NCBI GenBank assembly: GCA_963681505.1
Contig: OY811971.1
Location: forward strand, 24,831,036 to 24,895,035
Direction: 5' to 3'
Length of the DNA: 64,000 nt
Source of the DNA: Eunapius fragilis
Lineage: Eukaryota > Porifera > Demospongiae > Spongillida > Spongillidae
The position numbers and the translations under genes are program-made. Of the stretch, positions 56,419 to 64,000 are shown one piece after another (positions within the stretch are counted from its first letter, which is position 1; the number at the start of each line of letters is the position of its first letter). The notes beneath the pieces were generated by a model. The model made no database searches, was not told the DNA's origin, and worked only from the letters and a program-made list of their open reading frames with translations.

Positions 56419-56687
56419 TACGTCTTGTTGATCTAGCCAAGGTTGGAGGAAACCTTCCACAGCACATGGTTGTGGCAGGTCTACTTGGAATACCACCTGC
56501 AGAGGTTGGGGATATTGAAGAACGTCATCGCGATCCTGCGAAACAAAGGGAAGCAATACTAAGGAAATGGATCAACAAGGAAGGAAATGCAGCCACCTTT
56601 AGAGTATTGTATGATGTACTGATGCAGTTAGAAGAAAAAGGGTCAGCTGAGAGAATACTTGGTATTAGCAGTAGCAGTCGGAAATAA
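56419..56687 (+). CDS. Terminal exon encoding a death domain
   Basis: After acceptor GATGCTCCAG the reading starts in phase 1 and continues RLVDLAKVGGNL, VAGLLGIPPAEVGDIEERHR, PAKQREAILRKWINKEGNAA and TFRVLYDVLMQL, ending with EKGSAERIL and a Ser-rich tail before a TAA at 56687. LA..LG.....I...........Q...LL..W....G..AT...L...L is the six-helix death-domain pattern, and the conserved W sits in helix 5. About 89 residues, a normal length. Such domains assemble signalling complexes. Upstream exons of this gene were not identified; the tandem units before it may supply a hinge. Not assigned to any named gene. Confidence 0.75.
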
Positions 56688-57036
56688 TGTAATAGGATTT
56701 CATCCATGTCAATTAAATGTACATCAATAAATGCACGGTGTACTTGCATATAACATATTGGCGAAGTCAAAAATGTGTTGTATAGACCTCATAGATTAAT
56801 GATTGTAACTCTGTCAGTTGAAATTTTTTGTATGTATGTATGCTTGTACTTTTTAATATTTGTTATCAAATTTTTTTATTTCTTTTTATTCAAGAGAATA
56901 CAGATACAATAAAATAGTACATTATTAAAAGCATCATACGGCAAATACAGCAGCAGTAATAGTTATTACATATCATTAGACTACATATAAACTAAGTATG
57001 TACTGTATGTACAGTTCCACTCTAAAGCTACACTCT

Positions 57037-57300
57037 TTAACCTGGAACGCAACTTCTAGACAGGATTGCCCTAGCTACTGACCTCACTAATGAAGTATTC
57101 AACCGCCCATAAATCTCTGTCAGGACCTTTGCCTTGGGGCAGTGCAGGGAGATTGAGAGGATGGAAGCTAGTCTAGCGAAGGTGTTCTGGGCCTCTTTAC
57201 CCCAGTTCCCATACGATTCCACTGCCAGAGGAACGCATACCCACCCTAGCTCCTGACACTTCGGGTCATTGGAAGAGTGCTTTCGGCACTCTGCTTTGTT
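57037..57300 (-). pseudogene. RLE-type non-LTR C-terminal end, 5'-truncated
   Basis: On the minus strand: CQELGWVCVPLAVESYGNWG, FARLASIL, then IYGRLNTSLVRSVARAILSR and a stop near 57040. It is preceded (57300-57350) by an (ATT)n and T-rich stretch. Only the extreme 3' coding end is present, as expected for severe 5' truncation. Confidence 0.8.
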
Positions 57301-57405
57301 ATTTTTTATTTTTTTATTGTTAATTATTATTATTATTATTGATACAGTACAAGCATATAAATACATGACACAGACACATGATACGCACAAAAACAAGTTG
57401 CTAGC

Positions 57406-58510
57406 CTACTGAAGTTCAGGAGGTAGTATGGACCTGGACAGGATCGCGGTGGCATTGGCCCTGACCAGATTCATGCTCAACCTCCCGTACAGCTCATGGA
57501 TGACCACTGACTTTGACTTTCCCAATGATGTAGCCAAACGGGACCCAAGTTTGGAAAAGAAATCCCTAGCCGTCAAACCCCACGCCCCATAGGACTCCGC
57601 AACAACAGGGACACATACCCAACCCAAATCAGCACACTTGCCCGTGTTGGCTTTAAGTTTTCTCTCCTCAGTAGCCTTAGCTGCTGCACCAGCCGTCACT
57701 CCCGCTTCCAGAAGGGTAAGTGGGTTAAGCGGAGAAGTGACGGATAAGTCCAGAGCTGCAGGCTTGCCCATGCACCAGTGAGGGATGAGGATGTCTGCTG
57801 GACGTGTGTTGCTGTGGTCGGGAGTAAGGTTATGGCCTACTTCTATATGGACACTAAGATGGGCACGGCGACAGGACTCGGCCACAATGTCCCGAAGCCT
57901 GTTATGGCGATAGACAACATCCCCACCACGCTTGCATGTTGTGGCATGATGGCCAAGAGGATCGAGACTTTTTTCAGGACACAGTGTACATTGGGTATCA
58001 CCAGAAGTGTCTAAACCTAGCCACCACTTGACAGCAACTTGGAATTGTGATGGTTCAAGGTGGAGCCCCTGGCGCTCACATGGTGGCATTGATAACCAGG
58101 AGGCTGCATGAGGTGACGAGACGGACAGCAAACGAGCCCTGTTTGCAACTGTAGAAGCTTCCACGAGGGAACTGAGAAGTTGGTTATTGAGCTTCTCTGA
58201 TAACTTGCTCTGAGAGATAGGAGATGACAGGAAGTCCTCAAACTTAATGCTGTCCTCAGCAGGGACTAAACGATTAAACATGTCCACTGCATCAGACAAA
58301 TGTTAGGAAAAGTCTGGGGCTAATCCTGAGGAAGACAAAGAAGAAATAAAGGCAGCGCTTGCATGATGGGCAAGGGACCTTAAACCCAGGCCACCCCTGC
58401 TCAAGCTAAGTTGGGCCTGTTGCCAGGTAGCATCTGATGCATCAATGCCAATAGATGATGAGAAACACTGGCGAATATCCTCATCAAACAATTGCAAAGC
58501 ATTTCTTTAA
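57406..58510 (-). pseudogene. RLE-type non-LTR retrotransposon, truncated RT plus endonuclease
   Basis: One frame on the minus strand with a single in-frame TAA near 58300. N-terminal remnant SLSRGGLGLRSLAHHASAAF (end of RT thumb), then after the stop CTLCPEKSLDPLGHHATTC (zinc knuckle), RHNRLRDIVAESCRRAHL, RPADILIPHW..GKPAALDLSVTSPL (restriction-like endonuclease core), AAAKATEERK, LGWVCVPVVAESYGAWG and YGRLSMNLVRANATAILSR. It belongs to the same family as 14741-16100 and 57037-57300. 5' end cut near 58510, next to an (ATT)n stretch. Confidence 0.88.
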
Positions 58511-58975
58511 AGTGGACTATTATTATTATTATTACTATGGAATAAATTAATTTAAAACATAAGCACTATAAATAACTATCAAATTGTTCTGCTAATTGGA
58601 TGATGCTACTGCCGGCATCAAGGATAAGATGTGCCGCAGGAGCTAGTTATGTAAGCAGACAATGGAAGTGACTGATAAAGGTAGTATAGCCAGCCTGAGA
58701 GGACTGCATGTGAGGTCTTGATTGCAAAAGCTTGGCATTTGCCCGCGATGAGCAGATCATCATCCTGCAACGGTTACAGCAGGTGAGAGATGGAAAATTG
58801 TTACCTTTCTCAGACTTATACTGAGAGCTGAAACCTGCACATATACAAGAAGAGAGCATTTAGTACTGAAAAGCATCCAGCATGACATCTTATGACTGAT
58901 GTTGTAACACGCGGTTATAGATTTCTGCATATATGATTTTAGCAGGGCAACTACTTCTGCTGGTTTGAAAGTAAT
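58511..58975. other. Short intergenic stretch
   Basis: An (ATT)n tract at 58524-58540; nothing else recognised. Confidence 0.4.
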
Positions 58976-59797
58976 CTTGTAAGCCAGACGTACTTCGACG
59001 TACCGTACTAAGATGTGGACTGGAGACTAGCCCGCGTAGTACGTCTGGAGACATCAGCTACTAATTATTTATTCCGACACTAATTCCAGCAGACCCAATC
59101 AGATTACAGTTTACATAATGTCATGTGACCTCTAGCGGTTTTATTGCATTCCTTAATATGGCAATTCTAGACGCTACATGCAGCACTGCAGCTACATTTC
59201 TTGGCTATTCGCAGTTGTGTAAACCGAATCGGTTGTGAAACACTTTTTAATAGGGAGAGATGTGTTTGTTACCCTACCAACTGGTAGTATAAGTGGCAAT
59301 TCCTTCAGCAGAGCTGGCAAGGTCTGGGGGTCAGATGCTGGGGGTCTGGGGGATCAGATGCTGGAGGTGCTAAGTTCTGGGGAGTCAGATGCTGGAGGTA
59401 ATACAAGACCTTGAAATTCAAGTTTCATAGAACCAAACAAATCACACTGATGCAACGGTACTAAGGTACTAAAACTAAAACAATTTGCTGAACAATTAAC
59501 GTTTCTGTTTTGATGAATGAGCTTTATTGTATTCCCATGTTGCTTTCTTAGCTTTTTCTAGCTGCTGTTTTGTTGGCTCGAATTTCTCGCAAGGATCATT
59601 AACAACTTGTTTTACTTGAATTATGGGAGTGTTCCATCAAGTCCAAGGCTGGGGCAGAATGGTGTCTTGTTCTTACGAACCATGATAAAAACCCTTTCTA
59701 CTGATGCATTAGAGTGAAGAATAACCAATACTACCTTTGCTACCTGAGCTAAGCGAAGAAATATTAGTGCATCTTGCATAAATGACCCCAGAGAACA

Positions 59798-60673
59798 TCA
59801 ACATGATAACACATCTTCATCTTCATTAACCTTGGCCTCTTCCCAAACTTCATCGGGAATATCTGCATCCCTCTTTAGCTGATAGCTAAGAAATTCTTCT
59901 TGCAGCATTTTCACTTCTCCTGGGCTTGTCAAATGATGTAGATGTGGACAGTGGTGGACAAAGAACTGTACTGAATCAAAACTAATTTGGTCTCTCCTCT
60001 CAAAATTCACAAACCTTGCATGCATCAGGATTTCATCATTCCAAGGGTATGTTCTTATAATGTACTGAGTTGTTGTAGTATAGAAGTTGTGCACATCCCT
60101 TATAGAACCTCTTCATCTCAGAGTCCCTTATGTCACCGAGTTTGTTAAGTATCTGTTTGGTTATAAAGCCAATGAAGAGGGTTGAATCTGGCAACTGATT
60201 GCCTGTTGAAACAAAGCCAACTTTGATCAAGTTCTTCCTTATCTTGGGTGTCCTGGATACACTGATCTTCACAAACTTTCTAAGAATTGTAGTCAAAAAG
60301 GACTGTAGCTTATGAATTAAATGAACACATGGAGTTTCTTGCTGAAGGAAATTGTTGATAGAAGTAAAAGTTGGCAGAACAGCATGGTAGAATGTTAGAT
60401 ATACTTCAGTAAGGAGGTTATCAAAGTGCTGCTCAATGCTGAAACCTTGGTTGGGTTTCATCTGATGATAGAAAGTAAGACCTCAACCCGGCATTCAGAG
60501 CTCGTTCAACAGCTAGTTCAAGACTGAGCCAGTGGGTTGACACATACTTAAAGACTTCTCTATATTTCACATTACAATAAGTCACCAAATTCAGAAAGCT
60601 GATTTTTTGGTTTAGTGCTCTTATCAAACCAGTAGTACAAGTCAACAAGCATGTCTTCTACATCAAAACCTGT

Positions 60674-60706
<33 letters not shown>

Positions 60707-61600
60707 ATTCAAAAGCTTCAGCACCTTTACTGGCAGTGCTATGTACCGTGTGACATGGGCACCCATAAAATAGATTGCAGAGTTTTATTGCTGTCCTCTT
60801 GTTTTAATGGAATTCCTTTTACCAATGTTTACACTAGTGTTATCTACACCAAATGCAACGCATTTCTTCCAGTCTATACCAAACGTTATTAATGCATCTT
60901 TAGTTTTGTGTAGATAGCTTCAGCTGTTGATCCCATGGTGAGACCATATCCAACAGTTGTGTCATGACTCTACCTCTGTTCACATCATAGAAGCGTACAG
61001 TTAAAAGATTCATTTTTTGTAACCCAGAATCATTTGATCCATCTATTAAAAGTGAGAAAGGTTTATTTTCATATGGTCAACTAAAGACTTCTGAAGGTCT
61101 ACAGCCAATGCACCATTCAAGATACACGTTGTTTTAGTTCGAGCACAAGAGTACAATTTTGCAGTTGAGCTATATGGAAATATGTCTTTAAACAAAGGGC
61201 TTAGATGATCAGTAACGGCAATGGGTATATCATGATGTGCCATAACTGTAGCTACTTTAACCTCTGCTCTTATAACTTTTTCCTGGAGAGGATCAGTTTC
61301 GACAAATCTATGTGCTTTTGATTTTCAAGAGCCTGGACATAGCTGCAATGCTTTTTCCCTCGTGCTATTACGTGCTCCCTAAAGCTTTTGACGAACAGCA
61401 GATAAGTCCATAGTTGTAGTTGTATATTAGCCCTTTGAAAATTCTTTCTAGACGTCTAGCTGTAGCAGCGAAGGCAAGCGCACGCACCTCTAAAATAACT
61501 ATCACTAACGGCGGCTTTATTTGAAGGTTCAGCAACGGCATTCTTTACAAGTGCAAGGATATCTGGGCAGGTTTCTATCTGCCTACGTTGGCCAGGCTTT
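59798..61600 (-). pseudogene. Broken transposase (KIAA1586/ZNF862-like type)
   Basis: Reading minus strand from 61600 down: a GKKHCSYVQALENQKH-like finger remnant; MAHHDIPIAVTDHLSPLFKD; YSCARTKTTCILNGALA; DGSNDSG (an acidic core word); CPCHTVHSTA; after the C/G run FDVEDMLVDLYYWFDKSTK; HWLSLELAVERALN; then a long frame with VYLTFYHAVLPTFTSINNFL, QLPDSTLFIGFITKQ, and LMHARFVNFERRD with FDSVQFFV. This order matches proteins I know from fish and cnidarian genomes annotated as KIAA1586/ZNF862-like, thought to be hAT-derived. At least five frameshifts or stops, so inactive. Confidence 0.72.
60675..60716 (+). repeat. C homopolymer run (42 nt) inside transposase
   Basis: Forty-two C on the plus strand, read as Gly codons on the minus strand inside the transposase frame just before FDVEDML. 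It probably expanded after the element died. Confidence 0.85.
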
Positions 61601-61837
61601 TCAACTACATACGAGGCATCTAAACCGCTGTTGTGCCATGTTTCATGTGACTTAGGATCATATGAATAATGTTTTCATGTGACGCGTTACGTGATTATAA
61701 ATTCCAGATAGCATGTTCGAATATGCATTAGTGGCCGATGTCACCAGACGTACTACTCGTGCTAGTCCCCAGTCCACGTCATAGTACGGTACGTCCACGT
61801 CATAGTACGGTACGTCGAACTACGTCTGGCTTGCGAG

Positions 61838-62371
61838 ACTAGTTTGAAAGACCGATCGCCCGGATCCATAACTCAGACCCATTCTGAATAATATAGGGAA
61901 ACAATACTATTGGGTATTTGGCGGATCCATCAATCAGTACACGACTGTAAAAGACTATATAGTTCAATAGTGATTGTGTTACGGCTGCAGCGATATATCG
62001 CGATAATTTTTGGTTAGAAACATGCATGGATATGCTGAGATATGAGGAAGAATGACGGAGATACACGGTCAACCACGAAAAGTAAAGTAATTCAGCAGGT
62101 GCAAAATGACGGGAATACACTGTGCCGTACTGCGTACAAATCATTCACCCGGCGGCCCCATCAAAACTGATAAAGGGATGGGGGGGGGAGGGGGCATCCT
62201 TGTTATTATTAGGTGCTTTGACTAAAGTATGTCAATAAATTTCGGAAAGTTGACCTTGCTAATTTAGCAATTTACAAGGCCATGCATGTCAATGGATAAT
62301 GATGAAAATATATGCTGTGGCCTATGGTACGATGAGCGGGAACTTTGAAGACACATGACAGCTGATCTTAG
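61838..62371. other. Intergenic, nothing recognised
   Basis: A G-rich patch at 62178-62194. No gene was recognised. Confidence 0.4.
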
Positions 62372-62689
62372 ATGGAGGGAGATACTCAATTTGCAACTAA
62401 GTCAGAACAATGTTTCGCTGTATGCCTGCTCCTGCTTGTCTGCTATCAGTCGCCAGCCTGTACGGTTGCAGTAGATTCCAATCCCTCTGTTGTTGAAAAT
62501 ACTGTATTGGTCAAAAAGAGCCAAAGTCAATTTCCAGCATGCGATCTTATTCATATGCACGTTTCTTTTCCAGGTCGCCGTAAAGGGGGCGTTTCTGATT
62601 ATTTACGTGGTACAGTTATTATGACGACCCATACAGAAAATGAGCTTGTCCTCATTGAAGACAACGACAGCGAGCTAGGAGTGCAGTGA
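62372..62689 (+). CDS. Tentative small protein with signal-like segment (105 residues)
   Basis: The frame begins with 13 polar residues, then CFAVCLLLLVCYQSPACTVA (14-33), which resembles a signal anchor, then a polar region and an acidic end. The word TTTTCCAG at about 62566-62573 looks like an intron acceptor inside the frame, so the true exon structure may differ. No family recognised. Confidence 0.25.
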   Translation: MEGDTQFATKSEQCFAVCLLLLVCYQSPACTVAVDSNPSVVENTVLVKKSQSQFPACDLIHMHVSFPGRRKGGVSDYLRGTVIMTTHTENELVLIEDNDSELGVQ

Positions 62690-63738
62690 ATTGAAATGCT
62701 AGGATGCCTGAAGATGAAGATTGAGAATACGTCAGTACTAGTCTGACCTTTCCATATAGGAGTCCTCGCAGCAATTCAGAGCTTTGATTCAGGGCCCGTG
62801 CATGGCAGCACGTGATATCACCAGAAAGAGCTTGCTTCCGAATTTTGGGCGCCATGTGCTCTCGAAATAGTGAGTGGACCGATTTCATACGAATGATTTC
62901 TCGGTCCCGGAGGATAATTTGTATGCACACGGTGTAATTCGAGATCAACATCGCGCGCGAACTTGCTATATTTTTGTGCGAGATCGAGGAACTCACGGTG
63001 TTTGACGTAGCGGAAGTTAAATATACTATTTCATATACTTAATATTTTCAGGTTATTGATAATAGCAGATATAATATATAGGGGGATTGGCAACGTGTCA
63101 CGTGAACCGTTGAAATTGGCGACCTGCTGTTAATCGCACGTGTCTAAAAGTGTGAAACGGACATCGCAATTCCTTTGTTTGCTGCAACCACAGTACAACA
63201 AACGTATCCATCAAGTACGTTATAGTGGAAGATATTTTTTGTCGTTTATGAGAGCATCGAGAATTTGATGCGTGATTTTATAATGGCCTAATTTTACAAT
63301 GTCAGGTGTGCCCTTTTTTGTAGGATAGCATCTTGTGCATCCGTGGGTTATATATACATATTAACATATTTGTATATATATGCGATCGTTTTCCTAACAT
63401 ATATTTTAGCGAGATGATTTGTTTTTGTCCAATGCGCACTTGTAACGATGCCTATAGCATATTGGGTGTGTAAAACGTGTGGGACAGTTTAGCTGCGCAT
63501 ACAGGTGTGGTGAAAGTGATACTGGCTTGTAGCTCTTTCCTTAAATTCTATAGTGTTCAGGTATTGCTATGTGCTCCACGCGTTTGGTTCACGGCATGTA
63601 TTTTTTTTTTAAAGGGAATGGGGAAAAAATAAATATTTAGATTGGGGCAACATCTGAAGAATGAAGAGCGCGTGCATCGGAGCCTATGGTTAACACGCGA
63701 TTTCCTCAGGCCTGAGTGAGTAAGTTTTACGACATCTG
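62690..63738. other. Intergenic, nothing recognised
   Basis: Short open frames only. Confidence 0.4.
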
Positions 63739-64000
63739 CAGGGGCAGATGCAGGAATTTTCGAAGGGGGGGTCACCACAGGGGGTAGGTCGCGCGAAGCG
63801 CGGAAGCTTTTGAAATCATAGATTAGACGGGCTGGCATTCATGCAAAATTAACTACTTTTCATATACACGAACATGTACAGGTTTTTTTTTTTAATCCAA
63901 AAAATGATATAACTCCATTGTCATGTAAGTATGCTGGCAAAGGTGCCATGAATGCTACGTATGATAAAATTAATGTGCATGCATGCATGCGCATCACGAT
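63739..64000 (+). mobile_element. hAT-like MITE, left end only, runs off the window
   Basis: Begins CAGGGGCAGATGCAGG, like the inward right end of 27990-28213 (CAGGGGCGGATGCAGG), followed by a G run. The right end lies outside the window or is lost. Confidence 0.45.

Larger units (their letters stand above)
58984..61829 (-). mobile_element. DNA transposon, 2.85 kb, compound inverted ends
   Basis: Ends CCAGACGTACTTCGACGTAC at the left and its near-complement GTACGTCGAACTACGTCTGG at the right; matching continues for about 80-100 bases, including TAGTACGTCTGG as an inner mirror of the terminal word. The right end has an internal repeat of about 22 bp (ACGTCATAGTACGGTACGTC). Flanks CTTGTAAG (58976-58983) and CTTGCGAG (61830-61837) look like an 8-bp duplication with two changes. 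It carries a broken transposase on the minus strand. Confidence 0.82.

Overview
This window is animal nuclear DNA, AT-rich overall, with spliced genes, very short introns (about 34-55 nt in one gene), long dinucleotide microsatellites and dense, nested mobile elements. The gene content (a kelch-kinase fusion, a death-domain exon, an apolipoprotein-L-like fragment, RLE-type non-LTR retrotransposons, many hAT elements) fits an early-branching marine invertebrate, most likely a sponge. That assignment is inference from gene style, not from any marker gene.

Layout. 1-22 kb: mostly intergenic. It holds a hAT-like MITE, a three-unit 163-bp tandem repeat, a possible apolipoprotein-L-like exon (4.3 kb), a tentative minus-strand membrane-protein gene (7.5-8.1 kb), decayed Ty3/gypsy integrase pieces (10.0-13.6 kb), a decayed minus-strand non-LTR element (14.7-16.1 kb), a clean intronless gene with a TATA box encoding a 142-residue SHDQGW-type protein (17.8-18.3 kb), and long GT and CA microsatellites. 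22.4-28.2 kb is a mobile-element nest: a nearly intact RLE-type non-LTR retrotransposon sits inside a 162-bp MITE with identifiable target duplications at both levels, followed by duplicated poly-C-bearing inverted-repeat elements, one carrying a TTAA-flanked insertion whose empty site is present nearby. 28.9-33.8 kb is a 4.8-kb hAT-type element with a perfect 8-bp target duplication.

34.1-47.0 kb is the main gene: 14 exons whose phases all match, encoding about 634 residues, with a kelch beta-propeller at the N-terminus and a TKL-like protein kinase domain at the C-terminus. Its two large introns (5.0 and 3.3 kb) are packed with mobile DNA, including a 2.2-kb array of about 49-bp palindromic units, three hairpin MITEs, and a hAT element nested in another repeat.

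47-64 kb: a 1-kb hAT deletion derivative (49.4-50.4 kb), three tandem 0.9-kb units that each carry a possible 33-nt symmetric microexon leading into a terminal death-domain exon (53.5-56.7 kb), two 5'-truncated non-LTR copies on the minus strand (57.0-58.5 kb), and a 2.85-kb DNA transposon with about 100-bp inverted ends (59.0-61.8 kb). The most unusual signals are the palindromic intron array, a dispersed repeat family ending in a conserved 9-bp-stem/4-nt-loop hairpin with compensatory changes, and the microexon-bearing tandem units before the death domain.
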